Assembly: GCA_002441135.1 (NCBI GenBank)
Contig: DJVJ01000043.1
Coordinates: 1-28,082, forward strand
Source: Caryophanales bacterium UBA6259
GTDB lineage: Bacteria; Bacillota; Bacilli; Tepidibacillales; Tepidibacillaceae
DNA: 28,082 nt
Direction of reading: 5' to 3'
The stretch's first letter is position 1; each line of letters starts with the position of its first letter. The notes beneath the pieces are model-generated. The model was not told the origin of the DNA. It saw only the letters and a program-made list of their open reading frames with translations, and ran no database searches. Of the stretch, positions 21,009 through 28,082 are shown piece by piece. The translations under genes were made by a program, and so were the position numbers.

Positions 21009-22883
21009 TTAAATCATTATTTTACAAATATCATTAGTAAACTCTACTGGATCCTTAATTGGCAAGCCTTCAATAAGGAGTGCTTGATTATATAACAGAT
21101 TGGTATATAGATTTACCTTCTCCTTGTCGGTTTCAAACGCATTCTTTAATGATTGATAGACATCATGGTTAATATTGATTTCTAAAATCTTATCTGCTTT
21201 AACCTGTTGGTCCCCGGGCATTGCATTTAGGATTTTCTCCATCTCAATAGTTACTTCACCCTCTGTTGCAAAGCATACTGGATGGGTCTTTAAACGTTTA
21301 GAAATTCGGACATCCTTTACCTTGTCTGCCAAAAGCTGCTTCATATAATCAAATAACTCTTTATTCTCTTTTTCTTCATTTTCATTTTGATTATCCTCTG
21401 ATTCAATGCCTAAGTCTCCACTAGATACAGATTTAAATTCCTTTTCCTTATAGGACATTAACATTTTTAATGCAAATTCATCAATATCCTCTGTAAGGTA
21501 AAGTATTTCAAACCCTTTGTCTGCTACAAGCTCTGTTTGTGGCATTTTCTCGATTCTTTCATTGGTTTCGCCTGAAGCATAGTAAATATATTTTTGATCC
21601 TCTGGCATTCTAGAAACATACTCTTCTAAAGTAATTAGCTTTTTCTCCTTTGAGGAGTAGAACATCAGTAAATCCTGTAAATCCTCTTTGTTGCTACCAT
21701 ATTCACTATATACCCCATATTTTAGCTGTCTGCCAAAGGAATTATAGAAGGTTTCATATTTTTCTCTTTCATCCTTTAGCATGCTTTGTAATTGGTTGGT
21801 TATCTTGTTTTTGATATTTTTTGCAATCAGCTTTAATTGGCGATCATGTTGTAAAATTTCTCTTGAGATATTAAGGGATAGGTCTTCTGAATCAACCATT
21901 CCTTTAACAAAGCTATAGTAATCAGGAAGTAGGTCAGGAGACTTGCCCATAATCAATACGCCATTGGAATATAGCTCTAACCCCTTTTCAAACTCCTTTG
22001 TATAGTAGTCAAAAGGAATATTCTCTGGAATATATAAAATCGCATTATATCTTACTGCCCCATCCACACTAATATGGATATGCTTTAATGGCTTATCAAA
22101 GCCATAATGCTTTTCATGGTAGAAGTTCTCATAATCCGTTTCTGTAAGTTCATTTTTATTTTTTCTCCAAATTGGAACCATGCTATTAACGGTTTGCTCT
22201 TCACTGTAATCCTCATATTCGTTCTCGCTACCTTCTCTTAATTTGCTTTTAGTAATCTCCATCTTGATTGGGTAGCGAATGAAATCAGAGTACTTTTTGA
22301 TGATTGATTTTAAGCTATACTCATTTAAAAATTCATCATAGTTTTCTTCTTCTGTATTCTCTTTTATTTTTAGGATGATTTCTGTACCGACATCTTTTTT
22401 CTCGGTTTCTTCAACTGTATAACCATCAGCACCTGTGGATTCCCACTTATAAGCTTGTTCACTTCCTAATGCCTTACTAATCACAGTTACTACATCAGCA
22501 ACCATAAATGCAGAATAAAAACCAACCCCGAATTGGCCAATAATATCATGACCATCCTTAGATTCATTTGCTGTTTTAAATGCTAAAGAACCACTATTCG
22601 CAATTATACCAAGGTTGTTTTCTAATTCTTCCTTATTCATTCCTATGCCTGTATCGGATATTTTTAAGATTCTATTTTCTTTATCTGCATCTACTTTAAT
22701 AAAATAGCTATCTTTATCAAATTTTAATGTATCATCGGTTAGTGCCTTGTAGTATATTTTGTCAATTGCATCACTTGCATTTGAAATTAGCTCTCTTAAA
22801 AATACCTCTTTGTGGGAGTAGATGGAGTTAATCATCATTTCTAATAGTTTTTTTGATTCGGCTTTAAATTGCTTCTTTGCCAT
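21009..22883 (-). CDS. htpG: Molecular chaperone HtpG (Hsp90)
   Basis: A 624-residue ATP-dependent Hsp90 chaperone. The start is ATG 22883, giving MAKKQFKAESKKLLEMM, with AAAGGAG nine bases upstream; a longer frame from 22952 would run into the heat-shock operator. N-terminal GHKL ATPase motifs are ELISNASDAIDK (ATP-binding Asn), DTGIGM and GQFGVGFYSAF. The middle domain carries SLNISREILQHDRQLK with the conserved ATP-contacting Arg. The C-terminal dimerisation domain is complete, and an acidic Asn/Glu linker (about 525-545) precedes it. Length is normal. The upstream promoter and a perfect CIRCE element predict HrcA-controlled heat induction. Confidence 0.97.
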   Translation of the reverse strand: MAKKQFKAESKKLLEMMINSIYSHKEVFLRELISNASDAIDKIYYKALTDDTLKFDKDSYFIKVDADKENRILKISDTGIGMNKEELENNLGIIANSGSLAFKTANESKDGHDIIGQFGVGFYSAFMVADVVTVISKALGSEQAYKWESTGADGYTVEETEKKDVGTEIILKIKENTEEENYDEFLNEYSLKSIIKKYSDFIRYPIKMEITKSKLREGSENEYEDYSEEQTVNSMVPIWRKNKNELTETDYENFYHEKHYGFDKPLKHIHISVDGAVRYNAILYIPENIPFDYYTKEFEKGLELYSNGVLIMGKSPDLLPDYYSFVKGMVDSEDLSLNISREILQHDRQLKLIAKNIKNKITNQLQSMLKDEREKYETFYNSFGRQLKYGVYSEYGSNKEDLQDLLMFYSSKEKKLITLEEYVSRMPEDQKYIYYASGETNERIEKMPQTELVADKGFEILYLTEDIDEFALKMLMSYKEKEFKSVSSGDLGIESEDNQNENEEKENKELFDYMKQLLADKVKDVRISKRLKTHPVCFATEGEVTIEMEKILNAMPGDQQVKADKILEININHDVYQSLKNAFETDKEKVNLYTNLLYNQALLIEGLPIKDPVEFTNDICKIMI

Positions 22884-22958
22884 AAAAGTTTTGCTCCTTT
22901 CAATAAAATAATAAAAAGTATGTAATTCTTCTATGTTTTGCTTTTTTTGCATCTTTTG

Positions 22959-22985
22959 TTAGCACTCTTGGTTGAAGAGTGCTAA
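22959..22985. promoter_or_regulatory. CIRCE operator (HrcA binding site) upstream of htpG
   Basis: TTAGCACTC (22959-22967), nine bases, GAGTGCTAA (22977-22985): an exact match to the CIRCE consensus bound by the heat-shock repressor HrcA. It lies just downstream of the predicted htpG transcription start, the usual place for CIRCE in groE and dnaK operons. Confidence 0.97.
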
Positions 22986-23001
22986 CGTTATCATTTAATT
23001 A

Positions 23002-23029
23002 ATTATCATAAATTTATTATTTATGTCAA
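23002..23029 (-). promoter_or_regulatory. Sigma-A promoter of htpG
   Basis: On the minus strand TTGACA (23024-23029), a 16-base spacer and GATAAT (23002-23007). Transcription would start near 22995, placing CIRCE in the first bases of the leader. Confidence 0.75.
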
Positions 23030-23076
23030 GCTTCTACCTTATATTAAAAATAAATTCAGGAAAAATAGTTTTTACT

Positions 23077-23104
23077 AGGATATCATGACTAGCTATGATA
23101 TCCT
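23077..23104 (-). terminator. Terminator of the MBL-fold gene
   Basis: AGGATATCAT (23077-23086) and ATGATATCCT (23095-23104) form a perfect 10-bp stem. The minus-strand tail is AGTAAAAACTATTTTT, only partly T-rich. It separates the MBL gene from the htpG promoter. Confidence 0.75.
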
Positions 23105-23112
23105 TTCTAAAT

Positions 23113-23853
23113 CTATTTATTCTCTTCTAACCACTTCATATTCGTTTGATGATACTCCTTATATTCTCCAACCTCGTATCCTAGATAATCTTCTGTTATT
23201 ACCTTTTCTAAATAACGGAGATTATCTTCAATTAGTCCTTTATTCTCCATATCAGTATGACCACCAATTATAATTTCCGCATCTACCTTTAGATAATCCT
23301 CCAAGGTATCTATATATTGCTTTAAATCGCGGGCCATAATAAACGGTATTGGTCTTTCTAGATTATCTCCTACAAATAAAACTTTATCTTTTAGGTCCAG
23401 CACAGATATTTCATCTTCTGTATGTCCAGGTGTATGATAAATGAGAATCTGATCCTCTTCGAAAGCTATTTTATCGGTAAAGGTAAGATTAGGGTAGGTT
23501 AAAACCACCTCTCCCTTTTGATATTCTTTAAATCTTTCAAGGTCACGCAAGCCTTCCTTTTGCATTAACTCCTTACATTTCTCATGAGCAATAATTAGGG
23601 AAGAAGAATATAAACTATTTCCCCAAACATGATCCCAATGACTATGACTATTGATAATAATCCAGGGCTTCTTTGGTAATTTTTCCTCTATGTATTGATT
23701 AATTTGATTCATAACTGTTGGGCCAAGATACGTATCGATGATAAAGATATGATGAGTGCCATTAATTACATATACATTAGTGGGGATGCCTAAATCATCG
23801 AAAGTAAAAAGAGTTCCTCTAGAACCTACTTTTGTTATTTTCATATTGTCCAT
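23113..23853 (-). CDS. Metallo-beta-lactamase-fold hydrolase
   Basis: A 246-residue zinc hydrolase of the MBL superfamily. The metal ligands are in place: H70, H72, D74, H75 in SHSHWDHVWG, H144 in TPGHTEDEIS, D163 in VGDNLERP and H199 in GGHTD. There is no signal peptide, so it is cytoplasmic and more likely a glyoxalase II-like or lactonase-type enzyme than an antibiotic-resistance lactamase. ATG 23853 follows AGAGGG by 8 bases. It has its own extended -10 promoter at 23896-23904 and its own terminator. Confidence 0.88.
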   Translation of the reverse strand: MDNMKITKVGSRGTLFTFDDLGIPTNVYVINGTHHIFIIDTYLGPTVMNQINQYIEEKLPKKPWIIINSHSHWDHVWGNSLYSSSLIIAHEKCKELMQKEGLRDLERFKEYQKGEVVLTYPNLTFTDKIAFEEDQILIYHTPGHTEDEISVLDLKDKVLFVGDNLERPIPFIMARDLKQYIDTLEDYLKVDAEIIIGGHTDMENKGLIEDNLRYLEKVITEDYLGYEVGEYKEYHQTNMKWLEENK

Positions 23854-23895
23854 ATCTTTTACCCTCTTTTCATTAAATTAAATTCTTTTTCCACT

Positions 23896-23904
23896 ATTAT
23901 AGCA
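23896..23904 (-). promoter_or_regulatory. Extended -10 promoter of the MBL-fold gene
   Basis: The minus strand reads TGCTATAAT (TATAAT at 23896-23901, TG at 23903-23904) between the end of the adenine deaminase gene and the MBL gene. The -35 is weak. The same nonamer heads the two divergent genes near the left of the window. Confidence 0.65.
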
Positions 23905-23926
23905 ATTTCTAAAAATAATCATATTC

Positions 23927-25675
23927 TCAGTCAATATTAACATCAATATGTTTTGTGTTTTCAACATCAAACAATCCTATATCAGTCAACTTAAGTGAAG
24001 GAATAACTGGTAAAGTTAAAAAGGAAAGGGTAAGAAATGGATTAAATGAATGAGAAAATCCTAATTCGAATAAGGATAGCTTTATTGATTTAAGGGCTTG
24101 ATATACTGTGAGATAATCCATATCGGATATTAATCCCGCAATTGGTAATGGAAAAGAAGCTATTTCTTTTCCATTTTTAATAATTACTAACCCACCGTTC
24201 ATTTTTTTTAGAACATGAATCGCTTTTAATAAATCGGTATCGTTCGTTCCTGCTGCAACAATATTATGTGAATCATGAGCAACCGTAGTTGCAATTGCTC
24301 CCTCTTTTAAGCCAAATCCCTTAACCACTCCTAAGCCTATATTTCCTGTGTTTTTATGTCTTTCAATAACTACCAATTTAAGCTGATCTTTTTTAATAGA
24401 AGGTAAGAAAAAGCCTTTCTCAACCCCTACTTCCTCTACTATTTTTTTAGTAACCAGTTGATTAGGAATAATTTGAATAATATTTGCCTTTCCTTTTCTT
24501 CCAATAGAAATCTGAAGAGAGCTTTTATTCACTTTTGGGAATTGGACTGTATTTGTTAAATGGTCTTTACTAGTATTGTTTTTTCTATCTCTTAAACCAC
24601 CAGAACATCTCCCCTCTTGAGCTACTAGCTGGCCTGCTTTAAAAACCATAGATATATCAACTGCTTGAAGGTCTTCGAATAATATAAAATCTGCATCATA
24701 TCCTGGAGCAATTGCCCCTTTACTTTTTAATCCATAGCATTCAGCCGCATTTAATGTAGCCATTTGAATTGCTAATAGGGGATCTATCCCATTTTGAATA
24801 GCTAATCGAACGTTATAATCAATACTTCCTTCCTCTATCAAGTCATCTAAGTGTTTATCATCGGTGCAAAAGAGAAATCGTCTTGCATTTTGGTAATTTA
24901 CAGCCTTTATTAATTCTTTTAAATTTTTAGCAGCAGTCCCTTCACGAATTAATAAATACATACCACGTTTTATCCGCTCTAAGGCATCTGTTTTGGTATC
25001 ACATTCATGATCTGTGTTAACCCCAACTGAACGATAAATATTAATGTCTTCTGGCATTATGCCAGCTAAATGGCCATCAATATAGTTTCGATGCTTTGCT
25101 GTCATTACTATTTTATCTAAGATGTTATCTGTAGCTTTCATTAATGCCGGGAAGTCCATCACCTCAGCTAAGCCTAACACTTTTTGATAGCTGTATAGAG
25201 GTTCTAAATCTTCAGCTTTTAACTCTGCCCCGGAATTTTCATATGTAGTAGCAGGAACACTTGAAGGAAGCATAAAATAGATATCAAGTGGTAGATCCTT
25301 GGAATCGTCGATCATATATATTAAACCATTAACCCCTAAAACATTGGCAATTTCATGAGGATCAGCAATAACGGTTGTTACACCATGAGGTAGAACTACT
25401 TTTGCATATTCAGAAGGGCTTACCATTGAAGATTCAAGATGTACATGACCATCAATAAAAGCTGGGCATATATACTGATTTTTAGCATCAATTACTTTTT
25501 TACCTTCATACTGTCCAATACCAACAATTTGTCCGTCAGCGATAGCAATATCCCCATTCGTTATATCTAAATTGAACACATCAATGATCTGACTATTTTT
25601 TATCACTAGATCTGCTGGTAATTGTTTATTAGCGATTGCTATTCTTCTTTTTAAATCCTCTTTTTTTAAGTTCAT
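23927..25675 (-). CDS. adeC: Adenine deaminase
   Basis: A 582-residue amidohydrolase that converts adenine to hypoxanthine and ammonia in purine salvage. The start is ATG 25675 after AAGGAGGAT; a longer frame to 25726 lacks a ribosome binding site. Motifs: metal-binding GHVHLESS (H77, H79), PHGVTTVIADPHEIANVLG, the family hallmark MLPSSVPATTYENSGAEL, DGHLAGI, and the C-terminal AHDSHNIVAAG. The length fits bacterial AdeC (about 570-600 aa). No purine riboswitch or PurR box was recognised in the leader. Confidence 0.95.
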   Translation of the reverse strand: MNLKKEDLKRRIAIANKQLPADLVIKNSQIIDVFNLDITNGDIAIADGQIVGIGQYEGKKVIDAKNQYICPAFIDGHVHLESSMVSPSEYAKVVLPHGVTTVIADPHEIANVLGVNGLIYMIDDSKDLPLDIYFMLPSSVPATTYENSGAELKAEDLEPLYSYQKVLGLAEVMDFPALMKATDNILDKIVMTAKHRNYIDGHLAGIMPEDINIYRSVGVNTDHECDTKTDALERIKRGMYLLIREGTAAKNLKELIKAVNYQNARRFLFCTDDKHLDDLIEEGSIDYNVRLAIQNGIDPLLAIQMATLNAAECYGLKSKGAIAPGYDADFILFEDLQAVDISMVFKAGQLVAQEGRCSGGLRDRKNNTSKDHLTNTVQFPKVNKSSLQISIGRKGKANIIQIIPNQLVTKKIVEEVGVEKGFFLPSIKKDQLKLVVIERHKNTGNIGLGVVKGFGLKEGAIATTVAHDSHNIVAAGTNDTDLLKAIHVLKKMNGGLVIIKNGKEIASFPLPIAGLISDMDYLTVYQALKSIKLSLFELGFSHSFNPFLTLSFLTLPVIPSLKLTDIGLFDVENTKHIDVNID

Positions 25676-25756
25676 TTTTATCCTCCTTAAAAAATAAATC
25701 TTAGTAAGGGCGTAAAATAGAAGCAATCATTAAATTTATATATAATATTCTAGTTC

Positions 25757-25795
25757 ATGGTTTTAAATTACTTATTCTATCAGTTAGTAAACCAT
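25757..25795. other. Weak inverted repeat upstream of adenine deaminase
   Basis: ATGGTTT (25757-25763) and AAACCAT (25789-25795) are inverted around 25 bases in the region before the deaminase gene. The region has no recognisable purine-riboswitch core. The repeat may be incidental in AT-rich DNA. Confidence 0.3.
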
Positions 25796-25822
25796 ATTAT
25801 TGGCTTTATAGAGCATAAATGT

Positions 25823-25853
25823 AGCCGGTTCAAATTAATGAACCGGCTTTTTT
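25823..25853. terminator. Terminator between thiolase and adenine deaminase
   Basis: AGCCGGTTCA (25823-25832) and TGAACCGGCT (25839-25848) form a perfect 10-bp GC-rich stem. The run of T follows on the plus strand (25848-25853), whereas both flanking genes are on the minus strand, whose tail ACATTTATG is poor in T. It may still stop thiolase transcripts, and it should stop plus-strand (antisense) transcription. Confidence 0.75.
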
Positions 25854-25865
25854 ATCCTTGTTTAA

Positions 25866-27053
25866 CTACAGCCTTTCAATCAGAGAAGCAACACCCATGC
25901 CTCCACCAATACATAATGTAGCTAAGCCTTTTTTCGCATCTCTTCTTTTCATCTCATGTAATAATGTTACCAAAATTCTAGCACCACTCGCTCCAATTGG
26001 ATGCCCTAGTGAAATGGCTCCACCATTAACATTTAATCGATCGTTAGGGAAATTAAGCTCTCTTCCTACTGCTAACATTTGAGCAGCAAAGGCCTCATTT
26101 GCTTCAATCAGATCAATATCGTCGATAGTCCAACCAATTTTCTCAAGTGCTTTTTTTGTTGCTGGAATTGGGCCTAATCCCATAACACTTGGGTCAACTC
26201 CACCATTCCCATTTGCTTTAATAACCCCTAAAATCTCTAATCCAAGCGCTTCTGCTTTTTCTTTACTCATAATAAGCAATGCTGCTGCACCATCATTTAA
26301 ACCTGATGCATTACCAGCTGTCACAGTTCCATCCTTTTTAAAGGCAGGACGAAGTTTGCCTAAGGTTTCTACTGTGGTTCCTGGTCTTGGGAACTCATCT
26401 TGTATAAAAGCAATTGGATCTCCCTTTTTCTGAGGAATCATAACAGGAACTATTTCATCAGCAAATTTACCATTTTTTATTGCTGCTTCTGTTTTTTGCT
26501 GACTCCATGCTGCAAATTGATCCTGTTCTTCGCGAGTAAGATGATACTTTTCAGCGATGTTTTCCGCCGTAATTCCCATATGATAATTATTAAAGGCATC
26601 GATTAATCCATCTTTAAGCATCGAATCCTCTGCTATCGAATCCCCCATACGCAGGCCAAATCTTGCTCCTTGAAGTAAATATGGTGCTTGACTCATGCTC
26701 TCCATTCCACCTGCAATTACTACTTCAGCTTCTCCAGTTGCTACTGCTTGGTATGCAAGGTGTACAGCTTTTAGTCCTGATCCACATAGTTTATTGATGG
26801 TCATTGCTGGTACAGTGACATCTAAACCTGCATTAATGGCTGCTTGCCTTGCAGGATTCTGCCCTTGGCCAGCTTGTAGAATATTACCTAAAATAACCTC
26901 GTCAACTATACCTGCATCAATCCCTGCTTTTTCAATTGCTGCCTTAATTACCACACTACCTAACTGGTGAGCAGAAATATTTGCTAACGCTCCCCCATAG
27001 TTTCCAATCGCCGTTCGAACAGCACTAACAATCACTACATCTCTTATTTGCAT
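25866..27053 (-). CDS. Acetyl-CoA C-acetyltransferase (thiolase)
   Basis: A 395-residue thiolase. The nucleophilic cysteine is C90 in INKLCGSGLKAV, the catalytic His is H351 in GHPIGASG, and the second Cys is C381 in LCIGGGMG. Motifs and length fit the biosynthetic type II thiolases that join two acetyl-CoA to acetoacetyl-CoA, or cleave it in fatty-acid and ketone breakdown. No partner enzymes are adjacent. The ATG at 27053 lies a few bases after GGAG; a GTG at 27059 overlaps that site. The right end of a tnpB element lies only about 55 bases upstream, so the native promoter may be displaced. Confidence 0.94.
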   Translation of the reverse strand: MQIRDVVIVSAVRTAIGNYGGALANISAHQLGSVVIKAAIEKAGIDAGIVDEVILGNILQAGQGQNPARQAAINAGLDVTVPAMTINKLCGSGLKAVHLAYQAVATGEAEVVIAGGMESMSQAPYLLQGARFGLRMGDSIAEDSMLKDGLIDAFNNYHMGITAENIAEKYHLTREEQDQFAAWSQQKTEAAIKNGKFADEIVPVMIPQKKGDPIAFIQDEFPRPGTTVETLGKLRPAFKKDGTVTAGNASGLNDGAAALLIMSKEKAEALGLEILGVIKANGNGGVDPSVMGLGPIPATKKALEKIGWTIDDIDLIEANEAFAAQMLAVGRELNFPNDRLNVNGGAISLGHPIGASGARILVTLLHEMKRRDAKKGLATLCIGGGMGVASLIERL

Positions 27054-27078
27054 TTCCACTCCGTTACATAAAATCTAC

Positions 27079-27103
27079 AAAAATCTAATGATTAGAGATT
27101 TTT
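27079..27103. terminator. Hairpin between thiolase and the tnpB element
   Basis: AAAAAT (27079-27084) plus CTAAT (27085-27089) pair with ATTAG (27091-27095) plus ATTTTT (27098-27103), with a 2-base bulge. T-runs follow on both strands. It sits directly outside the predicted right end of the tnpB element and just upstream of thiolase. Confidence 0.6.
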
Positions 27104-27114
27104 TCCTTATTCAA

Positions 27115-27290
27115 CGTGTCCGATTTTGTGATTCCGAAGAATTACACTACTTTCGTTTGATATGACACTCCAAAGGCTTAAATTCCTGCGTAACGAACAG
27201 TACATATCAGCATCATCTTGTATGTGATATTATGCTGATTTCGGATATCTTGAAAGATTAATAGATGCATTTTTATCTCTATCTATCTTG
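27115..27290 (-). ncRNA. Probable omega RNA (TnpB guide RNA), approximate limits
   Basis: TnpB nucleases use a guide RNA made from the 3' end of tnpB and the right end of the element. Here the noncoding stretch after the stop codon at 27230 has the required position and includes a stem with a UUCG tetraloop (27127-27146 region). The guide segment would be whatever lies just past the right end, that is the DNA near 27090-27110. Limits and activity are inferred from position. Confidence 0.4.
27127..27146 (-). repeat. Right-end imperfect hairpin with UUCG loop
   Basis: On the minus strand ATTC-TTCG-GAAT, extended by three more pairs after one mismatch (27127-27129 with 27144-27146). IS200/IS605 ends carry such subterminal hairpins with a mismatch or bulge, which TnpA recognises. 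Confidence 0.6.
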
Positions 27291-28082
27291 AAATTGCATG
27301 ATGGACAAACAAAAACCCTATCTTTTAATTTCAAATCTTTCTTTGTATCCCCACAATTCGAACACGTTTTACTTGATGGATAAAATCTATCCGCTTTCAC
27401 AAATTCAATCCCATTTAATTTGCTTTTGTATTGCAACGTAGTAATGAATTTATGGAAATTTTGTTCTTGAATCGCCTTGGATAGATGTTTATTCTTCATC
27501 ATGCCACTTACGTTTAAATCTTCAACAACAATGGTAGATGGCTTGGTTTTCACTATCTCGTTTGTTGTTTGATGAATATGATTTAAACGAATATTAGTAA
27601 GCCTTCGATGAATAAGTTTTATTTCTTTCTCTAATTTTTGAGTATTTTTAGTTTTTGTAAATTTATAACGGTTTTCACCTGCCTTTCTTAATGAAGTTTT
27701 GTTTTCTTCATATTTCATTGAAACTTGCCTTTGTTTTCTTTTTAACTTTTTCTTTAGTCGTTTTACTTCTTTTGTTTTATTGATATTTTTAAAAGGTTTA
27801 TCGATATTTGAAACCACTGCTAAATCTTTTATTCCCAAATCGATGCCTATAGAGATTCCTGTACTTTTTTCTGCTGTTTCTGCCACTTCTACTCCCACAG
27901 AAATATACCAATACTTATGGTCGTACGTAATTCTAGGATTTGTATATTTTACTCCAATCGGTATTTTATTCGGTTCGGCAACTTTCACCCATCCAACTTT
28001 TTCGATTAGAACTGCATCATCCTTTACTTTTAATTTAACGTTGTCATTGTAGAAAGCTATTTTTGATTTTTTTCTGCTTTTG
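27230..28082 (-). CDS. tnpB: TnpB RNA-guided nuclease, 5' end beyond window
   Basis: The last 283 residues of a TnpB protein. The frame is open to the right edge, so the gene continues past 28082; a GTG at 27988 is not a credible start because coding sequence of the same type (IAFYNDNVKLKVKDDAVLIE) continues upstream of it. The RuvC active site is intact: GIDLGIKDLAV (first Asp), VVEDLNVSGM (Glu) and IDRDKNASINL (last Asp). Between them are a basic coiled helix (KRLKKKLKRKQRQ) and a four-cysteine zinc ribbon (CSNCG, then CPSC). TnpB cuts DNA at empty target sites using omega RNA and helps the element persist. No frameshift or stop is seen in the visible part. Confidence 0.92.
   Translation of the reverse strand, partial: KSRKKSKIAFYNDNVKLKVKDDAVLIEKVGWVKVAEPNKIPIGVKYTNPRITYDHKYWYISVGVEVAETAEKSTGISIGIDLGIKDLAVVSNIDKPFKNINKTKEVKRLKKKLKRKQRQVSMKYEENKTSLRKAGENRYKFTKTKNTQKLEKEIKLIHRRLTNIRLNHIHQTTNEIVKTKPSTIVVEDLNVSGMMKNKHLSKAIQEQNFHKFITTLQYKSKLNGIEFVKADRFYPSSKTCSNCGDTKKDLKLKDRVFVCPSCNFKIDRDKNASINLSRYPKSA

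Larger units (their letters stand above)
27105..28082 (-). mobile_element. IS200/IS605-type element (tnpB side), cut by window edge
   Basis: The element holds a tnpB gene reading leftward and, past its stop codon, about 120 bases that end in a small imperfect hairpin and TTGAAT (27109-27114). That arrangement is the usual right end of IS200/IS605 elements, which lack terminal inverted repeats. The exact boundary is not fixed by the sequence; 27105-27115 is my estimate. The left end and any tnpA lie beyond 28082. Confidence 0.7.

Noticed and set aside
22884..22952. N-terminal extension of HtpG by 23 residues
   Set aside because: The extra codons run up to the CIRCE element in the leader and lack a ribosome binding site, while ATG 22883 has AAAGGAG and the expected family N-terminus.
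25676..25822. Purine riboswitch or PurR box in front of adenine deaminase
   Set aside because: No conserved purine-aptamer core and no CCGAAC-type PurR half-sites were found. Only a weak 7-bp inverted repeat is present.
27230..27988. TnpB as a complete 252-residue protein starting at GTG 27988
   Set aside because: The frame stays open and TnpB-like upstream of 27988 to the edge of the window, so the gene is cut by the window rather than short.

Overview
The window reads as chromosomal DNA from a low-GC Gram-positive bacterium, most like Bacillaceae. The reasons are strong AGGAGG-type ribosome binding sites, frequent TTG and GTG starts, sigma-A promoters (several with an extended -10, TGCTATAAT), rho-independent terminators, a perfect CIRCE heat-shock operator, and Bacillus-type families (CshA and YfmL helicases, a YkpA/YbiT ABC-F protein, a YckD-like secreted protein, an OpuD-like BCCT transporter). 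I do not name a species. Nothing marks a prophage or a large island. The only mobile element is an IS200/IS605-type tnpB cut by the right edge.

Layout. 1-3321: a CshA-like DEAD-box helicase (-) diverges from an ABC-F ATPase (+) that ends in a strong bidirectional terminator. 3326-8369: a five-gene leftward operon with its own promoter, encoding a GldA-type dehydrogenase, a HisC-type aminotransferase, and an SsuABC/TauABC-like importer (lipoprotein, permease, ATPase). 8384-9779: a second, divergent DEAD-box helicase with a DEFD box. 9828-12961: an SgrR-type regulator divergent from an MFS transporter, with a repeat-rich 115-bp control region. 13014-13740: a small Ala-rich protein whose ribosome binding site sits in a predicted hairpin, then AT-rich DNA with short direct repeats. 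13741-15957: a sulfur cassette of an SQR-like flavoprotein, a one-cysteine TusE/DsrC protein and a DsrE2-like protein. 15960-20467: a secreted DUF2680-like protein, a BCCT transporter, a winged-helix regulator with a 26-bp palindrome over its promoter and a co-transcribed alpha/beta hydrolase, then RluF. 20490-27053: a VOC protein, HtpG behind CIRCE, an MBL-fold hydrolase, adenine deaminase and thiolase, all leftward. 27105-28082: tnpB with its right end.

How the genes relate. The importer operon looks like an uptake-and-conversion pathway for an amino compound (amine to oxo to hydroxy), with substrate unknown. The sulfur cassette looks like sulfide or polysulfide capture by the flavoprotein with persulfide hand-off to carrier proteins; no dsrAB is visible. 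The two helicases, HtpG, RluF and the ABC-F factor are RNA, ribosome or stress functions, and several carry structured or operator-bearing 5' regions.

The points most worth checking are: an ABC-F protein in which all three elements of one ATP site are degenerate together; htpG under CIRCE; the sulfur cassette; the importer-aminotransferase-dehydrogenase operon; and several candidate RNA switches or operators. I found no clearly new multi-gene defence or mobile system.
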